Origin: Thermococcus sp.
Lineage (GTDB): Archaea; Methanobacteriota_B; Thermococci; Thermococcales; Thermococcaceae
Direction of reading: 5' to 3'
Assembly: GCF_027063845.1 (NCBI RefSeq)
Contig: NZ_JAMOQU010000019.1
Location: forward strand, 97,340-161,339
Length of the DNA stretch: 64,000 nucleotides
The position numbers were made by a program, and so were the translations under genes. Positions 26,390-33,720 of the stretch are shown piece after piece (the first letter of the stretch is position 1; every line of letters begins with the position of its first letter). The notes beneath the pieces were generated by a model. That model worked only from the letters and a program-made list of their open reading frames with translations, ran no database searches and was not told the origin of the DNA.

Positions 26390-26905
26390 ATGCGCTTCAA
26401 ACCGAGACCCTTCACAGAGCCGGTCGGCTTCCGCTGTCTCTACTGCCTCGACTGTTGCAGGGGTAGGCACGTCTATCTAACTCTAAGGGATGTTGAGCGA
26501 ATAGCCAAAGCCGGAAACGACCCCCAGGACTTCGTGACGTTCTCCGTTGAGGGTGATAAGATACGCTTCGTTCTCGCCGTCCGCGAGTGGGATTTGGGTT
26601 GTGTCTTCCACGACCCGGAGACCGGTAAGTGCCGGATTCACGAGGTCAGACCTATTATTTGCCGTATTTACCCCTTTATGGTCTCCAGAAAACCGCTCGG
26701 CGTCGAGGGGGAGAGACCCTTCCAGTACAAAGGAGAAACCCTGTGGCTCTACTACGACGGGAGTTGCCCTGGAATAAACGCTGAAAACCCGGAGACGACG
26801 ATAACGCCCGAGGAGATAGCGGAGCTCGGGCTTGAGTTCGAGAGGGAGTTCGAGAAAACTGACATGGATGGTTTTGCAAGGCTCCTCGATGAGCTCGAAA
26901 AGTAA
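26390..26905 (+). CDS. YkgJ-type Cys-rich (zinc/iron-chelating) protein
   Basis: A 171-residue soluble protein with the spaced cysteines of the YkgJ/CxxCxxCC family: FRCLYCLDCCRG near the N-terminus, then GCVFHDPETGKCRIHEVRP and ICRIYPF. The family probably binds a metal; the function is unknown. The ORF track extends it to 25937, but the added part is antisense to the HdeD gene. A TATA box at 26359-26368 (GCTTTATAAA) lies 26 bases before ATG 26390, giving a leaderless transcript and confirming the shorter start. Confidence 0.8.
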   Translation: MRFKPRPFTEPVGFRCLYCLDCCRGRHVYLTLRDVERIAKAGNDPQDFVTFSVEGDKIRFVLAVREWDLGCVFHDPETGKCRIHEVRPIICRIYPFMVSRKPLGVEGERPFQYKGETLWLYYDGSCPGINAENPETTITPEEIAELGLEFEREFEKTDMDGFARLLDELEK

Positions 26906-26932
26906 ATATACAACTTTCCGCCAACACCTTCC

Positions 26933-27499
26933 ATGAAGGGCCTCCTGCTGACTTCCGTTTATCTCGTTCAAGGTGTTCTCAACCTTGTCTTCTACGGGAT
27001 TCCCCCGGTGATGTTCTCTGTTCTCCTACCCCAGCGGGCGTTTCGTGAAGTTGCGTGGCTCCTTCCGTTCCTGGTTCTCCTGTACTTCGCCATCGGGGCT
27101 TTCTCCCTCTATTATCTTGGCCTTTCTTCGGTCCCCATAAGGGGAAAATACCTTGGGGTCGTTTACTTCTCCATCGGGCTGGCCGGTTCAACGGCGGTCT
27201 CCCTTGAACCCTTCGATGAGACTCCCCTCCTGAGGGTCCTCTTCGTTGCCTGGGCTTTCCTCTCGCTCCTTGGCCTGTTCCTTCTGCTCCGCACGGAAAA
27301 CCTTGAAGATGTTTCGCCCCTGCTCATCGTTTCGGCGCTCCTGATTCTGCTGTTCTCGGGCGCGGTGAGCTTTCTGACCGCCCAGTGGATTGTTGAGGAC
27401 TACTACATCCACGTTCATATGAACGAAAGCGTCCCCGAGAACGCGACCGTTATAGTTGCCTACCCTGAAAACGTCAGCCCTCCTGGCGGAACGGGCTAA
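26933..27499 (+). CDS. Unknown integral membrane protein
   Basis: A 188-residue protein with about five hydrophobic helices and a short outside tail (HMNESVPENATVIV onward) bearing N-x-S/T sites. I do not recognise a family and see no charged motif in the helices. TATA AAATATA around 26904-26911 is at leaderless distance from the ATG. It is flanked by unrelated single genes. Confidence 0.6.
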   Translation: MKGLLLTSVYLVQGVLNLVFYGIPPVMFSVLLPQRAFREVAWLLPFLVLLYFAIGAFSLYYLGLSSVPIRGKYLGVVYFSIGLAGSTAVSLEPFDETPLLRVLFVAWAFLSLLGLFLLLRTENLEDVSPLLIVSALLILLFSGAVSFLTAQWIVEDYYIHVHMNESVPENATVIVAYPENVSPPGGTG

Positions 27500-27529
27500 G
27501 CTTTTAAGTTCCGTGCCAAGCATAGTGAC

Positions 27530-28033
27530 ATGAGCCAGGAACTCCGCTACCGCCGTGCTTCGGCCTGGGAGTACGACCTCATACTGCGGGAGGCCGAGAA
27601 GTACGGCGAGTTAAAGCACCATTTTTTCGCCGTCGTTGAGGGTAAGTTCAGGGACGTTTATGCCGTCAACGGGAGGGTCTGGAGGGAGCTTGAGGACCTG
27701 GCCGTCAAGCCCTACGCCTACGGAACCTTCGTCGGCACGATTAAGGTTGACAATTTGGTTGAGAAGTTCTATCCCAACGTCGAGTTCTTCTACTTCGTTG
27801 AGGTCGAGAAGAACTACGCGGTGCTGAGTCCAAAGGCCGGCTTCCTCTTCACCACGGGCAAGGACGTCCCGAGGAGTGGCGTGCGAAAGTACGTCTGGCA
27901 GGGGACGAAGAAGCTCGTAATATACGATGAGAACGGGGTTATCCTCGGCATTGGCAGGATAAACCCTGAGAGCAGAAGGAAATTCATCCTGAATGTCACC
28001 GACATCGGGGAGTTCCTGAGGCGGAAGCGCTGA
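27530..28033 (+). CDS. Nip7-like PUA-domain RNA-binding protein
   Basis: A 167-residue protein. The N-terminal half ([20 protein letters not shown] onward) and the C-terminal PUA domain (about 85-160, with [20 protein letters not shown] and [10 protein letters not shown]) match archaeal homologues of the ribosome assembly factor Nip7. Eukaryotic Nip7 acts in 60S subunit maturation; a role in ribosome or RNA maturation is inferred for the archaeal protein. TATA GCTTTTAAG about 27 bases ahead gives a leaderless ATG. Confidence 0.75.
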   Translation: MSQELRYRRASAWEYDLILREAEKYGELKHHFFAVVEGKFRDVYAVNGRVWRELEDLAVKPYAYGTFVGTIKVDNLVEKFYPNVEFFYFVEVEKNYAVLSPKAGFLFTTGKDVPRSGVRKYVWQGTKKLVIYDENGVILGIGRINPESRRKFILNVTDIGEFLRRKR

Positions 28034-28053
28034 ATTTTCTAACCGCACGTAAC

Positions 28054-28062
28054 CTTTTTAAG
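28054..28062 (+). promoter_or_regulatory. TATA box of the KaiC-like operon
   Basis: CTTTTTAAG preceded by the BRE-like CGTAAC. The predicted start is near 28082, immediately ahead of the repeat at 28084-28103. Confidence 0.5.
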
Positions 28063-28083
28063 ACCTTTTGCGTAGAGCCTAAT

Positions 28084-28103
28084 GGTAACTAAAGGTTACT
28101 AAA
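28084..28103. repeat. Tandem 10-bp repeat forming an inverted repeat at the transcript start
   Basis: GGTAACTAAA is followed directly by GGTTACTAAA. The pair also reads as the inverted repeat GTAAC-TAAAG-GTTAC. A further GTAAC is at 28049-28053. The location at the expected transcript start suggests an operator. Confidence 0.45.
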
Positions 28104-28116
28104 GGGGGTGACGCTC

Positions 28117-28863
28117 ATGATTAGGAAGGTCAAGACCGGCATTCCGGGCATGGACGAAATCCTTCACGGGGGAATTCCCGAGAGGAACGTTGTCCTGCTC
28201 AGCGGCGGGCCGGGAACTGGCAAGTCCATATTCAGCCAGCAGTTCATCTGGAACGGCCTCCAGATGGGCGAGCCCGGCATTTACGTCGCCCTTGAGGAGC
28301 ACCCGGTTCAGGTCAGGCAGAACATGGCCCAGTTCGGCTGGGACGTGAGAAAGTACGAGGAGGAAGGTTTATTCGCGATGGTTGACGCCTTCACCGCGGG
28401 AATCGGTAAGAGCAAGGAGTACGAGAAGTACATCGTTCACGACCTTACGGACATCAGGGAGTTCATAGACGTCCTTAGAACGGCCGTTAAAGACCTCGGG
28501 GCCAAGCGCGTTGTTATAGACTCGGTTACGACGCTCTACATCAACAAGCCGGCGATGGCGAGGAGCATCGTCATGCATCTCAAGCGCGTTTTAGCGGGTC
28601 TCGGCGTCACGAGCATACTCGTGAGCCAGATAAGCGTTGGCGAGCGCGGATTCGGTGGGCCTGGCGTTGAGCACGGCGTTGACGGCATAATAAGGCTCGA
28701 CCTTGATGAGATTGACGGCGAGCTCAAGCGCTCGCTGATAGTCTGGAAGATGCGCGGAACAAGTCACTCCATGAGGAGGCACCCGTTCGAGATAACCGAC
28801 AGGGGAATCGTGGTTTACCCGGACAAGGTGCTGAAGAGGAAGACCGTTGTTGAGATTGAGTGA
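28117..28863 (+). CDS. KaiC-like RecA-fold ATPase (UPF0273 family)
   Basis: A 248-residue single-domain ATPase of the KaiC/RadA superfamily. Walker A is GGPGTGKS at residues 30-37, and Walker B is in [12 protein letters not shown]. The early [16 protein letters not shown] block and [12 protein letters not shown] near the end are typical of the archaeal UPF0273 group (a P. horikoshii member, PH0284, has a solved structure). Its partners and target are unknown; relatives act in archaellum control or signalling. GGGGGTGACGCTC sets ATG 28117. The next gene follows after 22 bases with an almost identical ribosome site. Confidence 0.85.
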   Translation: MIRKVKTGIPGMDEILHGGIPERNVVLLSGGPGTGKSIFSQQFIWNGLQMGEPGIYVALEEHPVQVRQNMAQFGWDVRKYEEEGLFAMVDAFTAGIGKSKEYEKYIVHDLTDIREFIDVLRTAVKDLGAKRVVIDSVTTLYINKPAMARSIVMHLKRVLAGLGVTSILVSQISVGERGFGGPGVEHGVDGIIRLDLDEIDGELKRSLIVWKMRGTSHSMRRHPFEITDRGIVVYPDKVLKRKTVVEIE

Positions 28864-28885
28864 AAACTGAAAGGGGGTGAGAGGC

Positions 28886-29431
28886 ATGGAGGTTCCCCTG
28901 AATCCGATTGGAAGGGAGGAGATACACAGGCTCGAGAGCATACTGCTCTTCGCGACGCTCTTCAGGCCAGAGGTGATAGAGCTCATAAAGGACCCGGCCG
29001 AGAGGCTCACCTGGGTTGACAGCCTCGCGGTAGCGGCCGGAGCGATAGCGAGGGAGAAGGCTGGAATGACCGTCAGGGAAATCGCTGAGGAACTCGGCAG
29101 GACTGAGGCAACGATAAGGAAGCACCTCAAGGGCGAGACAAAGGCCGGTCAGCTCGTCAGGGAAACTTATGAGCTCATAAAACAGGGCAAGCTGGACGAG
29201 CTCGTCAGGAATGTTGAAGTCCTCGCCAAGGGTGGTCAGCTCGTTGCCATGGAGGAGTACGAGAAGCTCAAGCGCGAGAAGGAGGAGCTTGAGGCGAAGC
29301 TCACCGAACTCAGAGAGCAGGTCAAGAAGCTTGAGGAGCAGAACCGCGAGCTCCAGGCGAAGCTCGAGAACGTCAGAAAGGTTCTCAGCGATGCCCTAGA
29401 AAGGATAAGGGAAATAGAGAAGCTCCTTTAA
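28886..29431 (+). CDS. HTH regulator with C-terminal coiled coil
   Basis: A 181-residue soluble protein. Residues about 50-95 hold a helix-turn-helix (MTVREIAEELGRTEATIRKH) and residues about 115-180 form a long coiled coil (KREKEELEAKLTELREQVKK onward). The N-terminal 45 residues are mostly helical. Pairing with the KaiC-like ATPase in an operon suggests that the ATPase gives or receives a signal through the coiled coil. The inverted repeat at 28084 is a candidate site for it. GGGGGTGAGAGGC precedes ATG 28886. It overlaps the convergent speD by four bases. Confidence 0.75.
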   Translation: MEVPLNPIGREEIHRLESILLFATLFRPEVIELIKDPAERLTWVDSLAVAAGAIAREKAGMTVREIAEELGRTEATIRKHLKGETKAGQLVRETYELIKQGKLDELVRNVEVLAKGGQLVAMEEYEKLKREKEELEAKLTELREQVKKLEEQNRELQAKLENVRKVLSDALERIREIEKLL

Positions 29432-29856
29432 CTTCCGTTTCCGTTTTTCCTGAGGCTCTCTTCCCAGGTCATTATCATGTGGGTAAAGGTCTCGTCGTCT
29501 TCTTCTATTCCGCGCTTTATCTCGGAGACGTGGGCGTACTTTGCCTTCAGCTTGTCGAGGATGTAGTCAACGGCCTTCTCGGGCTCCGCCTTGGTTCCGC
29601 AGGTGTAAACGTCCAGAGCCGCGTAACCCTTCTCCGGCCAGGTGTGGATTGAGATGTGGCTCTCCGCGACAATGACGACGCCACTGACGCCGGTCGGTGA
29701 GAACTTGAAGAAGTAGCTCGACTTGACCTCCATGTTGCCGACCTTCGCCGCCTCGAGGAATATCTGTCTTATCTTGTCAGCGTCACCGAGTATCTCTGGG
29801 TCACAGCCAGCGGCTTCAACAACGTAGTGAAAGCCAATGGTCTCTATCTCGCTCAT
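29428..29856 (-). CDS. speD: S-adenosylmethionine decarboxylase proenzyme
   Basis: A 142-residue prokaryotic class 1 AdoMetDC that supplies aminopropyl groups for polyamine synthesis. Self-cleavage at Glu-Ser in VAESHISIHTWPE creates the pyruvoyl cofactor from the Ser; the nearby His and the later Cys of VYTCGTKAEPEKA are the processing and catalytic residues of the family. GGTGAGAGGCC precedes the ATG. Its promoter (minus strand ACTTTAAAAAG, near 29890-29900) lies in the intergenic region shared with secF. Confidence 0.93.
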   Translation of the reverse strand: MSEIETIGFHYVVEAAGCDPEILGDADKIRQIFLEAAKVGNMEVKSSYFFKFSPTGVSGVVIVAESHISIHTWPEKGYAALDVYTCGTKAEPEKAVDYILDKLKAKYAHVSEIKRGIEEDDETFTHMIMTWEESLRKNGNGS

Positions 29857-30161
29857 GGCCTCTCACCTGAGGGGTGGGTAGTGCGCTCCCTTTTTAAAGT
29901 TAATCCCCGAAGTGAACGGGAATGGCCGGGCCGTTTCGGTTCTGAACTAACCGGAACGGAGCTTTATTGATTTAAACTGAAAGTTTCTGGCAGTTTTCGG
30001 AGAATTCTGTTACTCTCTGCCAAAACGGACTTTAAGGCTTGTGAAGCCGTTTAAACCTTTCTGGTGAGTGGTGCTCAACTTAAACCAGCGAACCACTAAT
30101 TTTAAAACTCGCCCTTCAAATTAACCACAAGTTGGGATTAAAAACTCTCAGGGGTGAACGT
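29857..30161. other. Intergenic region between divergent speD and secF
   Basis: About 300 bases holding the two divergent promoters: minus-strand ACTTTAAAAAG near 29890-29900 for speD and plus-strand AATTTTAAAA at 30098 for secF. The middle (29930-30090) is AT-rich with several TTTAAA-like words and short hairpin possibilities, but no reading frame with a ribosome site and no recognisable RNA gene. Confidence 0.6.
30098..30107 (+). promoter_or_regulatory. TATA box of the secF-secD-trkA unit
   Basis: AATTTTAAAA lies about 60 bases before ATG 30162. The leader would hold the ribosome site AGGGGTGAACGT. Confidence 0.5.
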
Positions 30162-31070
30162 ATGGCCAGGAAGAAGGCTAAAAAGCCCGGGGAGGTCAAC
30201 GAGTTCCGGGCGAAAAAGCGCGAAAAGCTCAGGTTTTTGGCCGAGATGGAACCAAGGAAGATGATAATCTACCCGCTCGTGGTTTTCATAGTCGCACTGC
30301 TCCTGCTGGCGGTGCACTTTCCCCCGCTTGGCATTGACCTCAAGGGCGGTGTCGTGGTTACCGGTTACGGTGTGAACGCGAACCCAGACCAGGTTGAGAA
30401 GTGGCTCAGAAGCGAGCTCGGCGTCAACGTAAACGTTGAGAGCTTCACGAGCGTAGAGGGAACGAAGGGAATCCGCGTTTACGCTCCGAGTGGTGTTGAC
30501 CCGGCAAGGATTATCAACCTCCTCGGGCAGAAGTATCCAGACGCGGATTACACTCACAGCGAAGTTCAGCCCACCTTTGGAGAGCTCGCAAAGAAGCAGG
30601 GAATAAGGGCAATAGCCTTCGCCTTCCTTGCGATGGCGGTGGTGGTCTTCCTGTTCTTCAGGAATCCCGTCTCATCGCTGGCGATAATCTTCTCAGCCCT
30701 CTCGGACATGGTTATAGCCGTTGCCCTTATGGGGGTCTTCGGAATCCAGCTTACCACCGCGACGATAGCCGCGTTGCTGATGCTCATAGGTTACACCGTC
30801 GACAGCAACATCCTCCTCACAACCAAGCTCACGCGCAGGAAGGAGGACACAATAGAGGAGGCATATCTAAGCGCGGTTTCAACAGGTCTTACAATGAGCA
30901 CTACAACTCTTGGAGCGCTCCTCGTGCTTTGGTTAGTCTCAACGTCGCCGACGTTAGACAACATTGCCATAGTCCTCATCTTCGGTCTCCTCGCGGACTT
31001 CATGAACACCTGGATTTTCAACGCCGGTGTTCTCCGCTGGTATCTCACCACAAGGGGGGTTAAGGCATGA
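30162..31070 (+). CDS. secF: Protein translocase subunit SecF
   Basis: A 302-residue membrane protein with six helices and one large outside domain (about 55-140). The conserved GIDLKGGVVV after helix 1 and the later blocks DMVIAVALMGVFGIQLTT and GYTVDSNILLTTKL are the RND-family SecF motifs; the SNIL segment carries the Asp and Arg used with the proton gradient. It works with SecD to assist Sec export. Archaea place secF before secD, as here. The shorter ATG 30162 has AGGGGTGA ahead; the GTG/TTG extension to 30132 does not. The stop overlaps secD by four bases. Confidence 0.93.
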   Translation: MARKKAKKPGEVNEFRAKKREKLRFLAEMEPRKMIIYPLVVFIVALLLLAVHFPPLGIDLKGGVVVTGYGVNANPDQVEKWLRSELGVNVNVESFTSVEGTKGIRVYAPSGVDPARIINLLGQKYPDADYTHSEVQPTFGELAKKQGIRAIAFAFLAMAVVVFLFFRNPVSSLAIIFSALSDMVIAVALMGVFGIQLTTATIAALLMLIGYTVDSNILLTTKLTRRKEDTIEEAYLSAVSTGLTMSTTTLGALLVLWLVSTSPTLDNIAIVLIFGLLADFMNTWIFNAGVLRWYLTTRGVKA

Positions 31071-32587
31071 ACAGGAAGCTTAAGAAGCTCCTCTTCAACT
31101 GGAAGGTTCTCCTGCTCATCATCTTCGTCGTCGGCTCGATAGCGACGCTTGCCGTTCGTCCATTAACCTATGGAATAGACATCGCGGGTGGAGTTGCCAT
31201 AGTTGCCCAGACAGAGCACCCCGTTGACTCCAAGACGATGGAGCTCGTCACTGATTCACTCCAGAAGCGTTTGAACACCTTTGGATTGAGAGACATAAGC
31301 GTCGAGGCCCAGGGGGACCAGATAGTCCTCGTCAAGGTGGCAAACGTAACGAGTCCTGAGGAGGCGAACGCTCTCAAGAGGGTTATTGAGAGCCAGGGTG
31401 TCTTCTACATGGAGTTCGACGGCGTGATATTTGGAACGGGCAAGGACATAACCTACGTCGGGGTGTATCAGATTAAGCCGGATAACAGCTGGGCTGTTCC
31501 ATTCAGGATTTCTAAGGAAGCCGCTGAGAAGTTCGCGAAGCTTGCAAAGGGTAAGGCCGGCTGGCCCGTTGACATGTTCCTCGACCCTCCCGTTAACTCG
31601 CTCCTCGTTGTTCCCAAGAGCATGTACGACCTCATGAACAGCACCGCCTTCAACGCTCAGGCACCTCAGGCTCCCTACCTCATAGAGAGAATCAACAGGG
31701 CATTTAACGTAACCACGATAGCCTACGCCAATCAGAGCGCTGAGGAGATCAAGAAGCTCGCCGACGGTAAGCCGATAGTTCTCGTTGACGTTGGAACGAG
31801 CCTCGTTGACGAGCTCAGGGCAATGAACGTGAGCGTCCGCTACGTACCGAGACAGAGCGGTGTTGGTGATGCGGAGCTCGTTCGCAGCGTTCTCGGTCTC
31901 TATGGCCCGTATTCACTCGGTGAGGGTCTTGCCAACGGCGAACCTCAGACCGACGTTCAGATAACCGGTCATGCCTCTGACAGGCTTCAGGCGGAGCAGG
32001 AGGCCAAGACCGTTTACACCGTCCTCAAGAGCGGTTCGCTTCCGGTCAAGCTCAAGGTCATCGGAATGCAGTTTATCTCTCCTAAGCTCGGTGAGAACTT
32101 CAGGACCCAAGCTCTCTACGCGGGAATAGGCGCCCTCATAGCCGTGCTTCTAATCGTTTACTTCCACTACCGGAAGTGGGGGATAGCCATACCCATTGCC
32201 AGTACGAGCTTCTTTGAGGTTCTCATAATCCTCGGAATCGCCGCCTTAATCAAGTGGAACCTCGACCTGCCGAGCATAGCGGGCATCATCGCGGCAATAG
32301 GTACGGGAGTAGACCAGCAGATAGTCATAACCGACGAGCTCCTCGGGGGCGAAAAGCTCACGAAGATAACGAGGCGTTCAAGCACGCTCAAGAGGATTGG
32401 ACGGGCGTTCTTCATCATATTCGCCTCGGCAGCAACCACGGTAGCGGCCATGAGCTTCCTCCTGGTTTACTTCGTCGGAACGCTGAAGGGCTTCGCGGTG
32501 ACGACCATCATCGGCGTCCTCATAGGAATATTCATCACGAGGCCTGCCTACGCTGAGATAGCCAAGTACCTCGTCGGTGAGGACTGA
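31067..32587 (+). CDS. secD: Protein translocase subunit SecD
   Basis: A 506-residue partner of SecF with six helices and a larger outside domain (about 35-340). The motif GIDIAGGVAIVAQTE follows helix 1, and ITGHASDRLQAEQEAKT ends the outside part. The C-terminal helices contain GTGVDQQIVITDELLGG, the equivalent of the SecF proton-relay segment. ATG overlaps the secF stop. The stop overlaps the ATG of the next gene by one base. Confidence 0.93.
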   Translation: MNRKLKKLLFNWKVLLLIIFVVGSIATLAVRPLTYGIDIAGGVAIVAQTEHPVDSKTMELVTDSLQKRLNTFGLRDISVEAQGDQIVLVKVANVTSPEEANALKRVIESQGVFYMEFDGVIFGTGKDITYVGVYQIKPDNSWAVPFRISKEAAEKFAKLAKGKAGWPVDMFLDPPVNSLLVVPKSMYDLMNSTAFNAQAPQAPYLIERINRAFNVTTIAYANQSAEEIKKLADGKPIVLVDVGTSLVDELRAMNVSVRYVPRQSGVGDAELVRSVLGLYGPYSLGEGLANGEPQTDVQITGHASDRLQAEQEAKTVYTVLKSGSLPVKLKVIGMQFISPKLGENFRTQALYAGIGALIAVLLIVYFHYRKWGIAIPIASTSFFEVLIILGIAALIKWNLDLPSIAGIIAAIGTGVDQQIVITDELLGGEKLTKITRRSSTLKRIGRAFFIIFASAATTVAAMSFLLVYFVGTLKGFAVTTIIGVLIGIFITRPAYAEIAKYLVGED

Positions 32588-33264
32588 TGTACGTTATAAT
32601 AATGGGTGCCGGAAGGGTTGGCTACCTCGTCGCCAAGATGCTTGAGGAGGACGGCCACGACGTCACGATAATAGAGATGGACAGGGACAGGGCGAAGGAG
32701 CTCTCGATGCAGATAAATGGCCTCGTCATAGAGGGCGACGCAACGGACCCGAAGACGCTGGAAGAAGCAAACATAAAGCAGGCCGACGCCTTTGCCGCTT
32801 TAACGGGCAAGGACGACGCCAACCTGCTCGCCTGCATCTTGGCTAAGAACCTCAACCCGAACGTCAAGACCTCGCTGAGGATAAGCAACCCAAAGAATAA
32901 GAAAATCTTCGAAGAAGTCGGCGACCTGAAGAAGTACTTCGACTTCGTGATTTCGCCGGAGGAGATAGCGGCCGAATACATCAGCAGGAACATAGTCACA
33001 CCGGGCTTTGACCGCGTTCTCTTCCCCAAGGAGGGGGCCGAGATAGTGAGGTTCACGATAGACGAGAACAGCAGGATTGCTGGAAAGCTCGTTAAGGAGC
33101 TCAACCTCCCCAAGGACGCGCTGATTATAGCGGTTTACGACGAAAAGGGCAACTTAATCATTCCCTCCGGCGATACGAAGTTGCCCGAGAAAGGTCAGGT
33201 CATCGTCTTTGCCAAGAACTCCGTCCTCAAGGAAGTGAAGGAACTTTTGGAGGGCGGGGAGTAG
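32587..33264 (+). CDS. trkA: TrkA-type potassium uptake regulator
   Basis: A 225-residue cytoplasmic protein with RCK_N (about 1-130) and RCK_C (about 140-225). The Rossmann signature is IIMGAGRVGYLVAKML with the acidic end of strand 2 at IIEMDRDRA, so it should bind NAD(H) or ATP/ADP. Such subunits gate Trk/Ktr K+ channels. No membrane TrkH gene is adjacent, and it lies in one transcript with secF-secD by a one-base overlap; the pairing is probably transcriptional only. Confidence 0.88.
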   Translation: MYVIIMGAGRVGYLVAKMLEEDGHDVTIIEMDRDRAKELSMQINGLVIEGDATDPKTLEEANIKQADAFAALTGKDDANLLACILAKNLNPNVKTSLRISNPKNKKIFEEVGDLKKYFDFVISPEEIAAEYISRNIVTPGFDRVLFPKEGAEIVRFTIDENSRIAGKLVKELNLPKDALIIAVYDEKGNLIIPSGDTKLPEKGQVIVFAKNSVLKEVKELLEGGE

Positions 33265-33333
33265 ACCTAAAATCCGACGAAAATGCGTGCACCCCTCTAA
33301 TCATTTTTCCATGTCCCTACCCCAAACCATAAA

Positions 33334-33342
33334 CTATTTAAA
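33334..33342 (+). promoter_or_regulatory. TATA box of the ATP synthase operon
   Basis: CTATTTAAA about 74 bases ahead of the first gene. The expected start near 33364 gives a 45-base leader with GGAGGGACGGCTC as ribosome site. No other strong promoter is seen until after subunit D. Confidence 0.55.
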
Positions 33343-33407
33343 CCAGTTAGGGAAGCCAAAGGTGGCGAAAAGCTCAACTGTTTTCAGGGTCATCGGAGGG
33401 ACGGCTC

Positions 33408-33719
33408 ATGGAGGACGTCATCAAGCGGATTGTTGATGCAGAAAAGGAAGCAGAGGAGCGTATTGAGCGGGCCGAGGAGGAAGCAAAGGCCATCGTCCTC
33501 AGGGCCAAGGAAGAAGCAAAGGCTATAAAAGAGGAAATCCTCGCCAAGGCTCAGGTTGAGGCAGACTCCCTCGTTCAGAAAGCTAGGGAAGAGGGGGAGG
33601 CCGAGGCCAAGAAGATTCTTGAGGAGGGCGAGAGGGAGATTGAGTCCCTCCGCGCGAAGGCCGAGGCCAACTTCGAGAGCGCCATAACCCAGGCAATAGA
33701 GCTCGTGAGAGGGGGCTGA
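33408..33719 (+). CDS. atpH: A-type ATP synthase subunit H (peripheral stalk)
   Basis: A 103-residue almost entirely helical, Glu/Lys/Ala-rich protein that forms the right-handed coiled coil of the peripheral stalk with subunit E. The repeats EEAKAIVLRAKEEAKAIKEE show the 11-residue (hendecad) spacing of this family. It is the first gene of the operon and is followed after one base by subunit I, to whose cytoplasmic part it attaches. Confidence 0.9.
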   Translation: MEDVIKRIVDAEKEAEERIERAEEEAKAIVLRAKEEAKAIKEEILAKAQVEADSLVQKAREEGEAEAKKILEEGEREIESLRAKAEANFESAITQAIELVRGG

Positions 33720-33720
33720 G

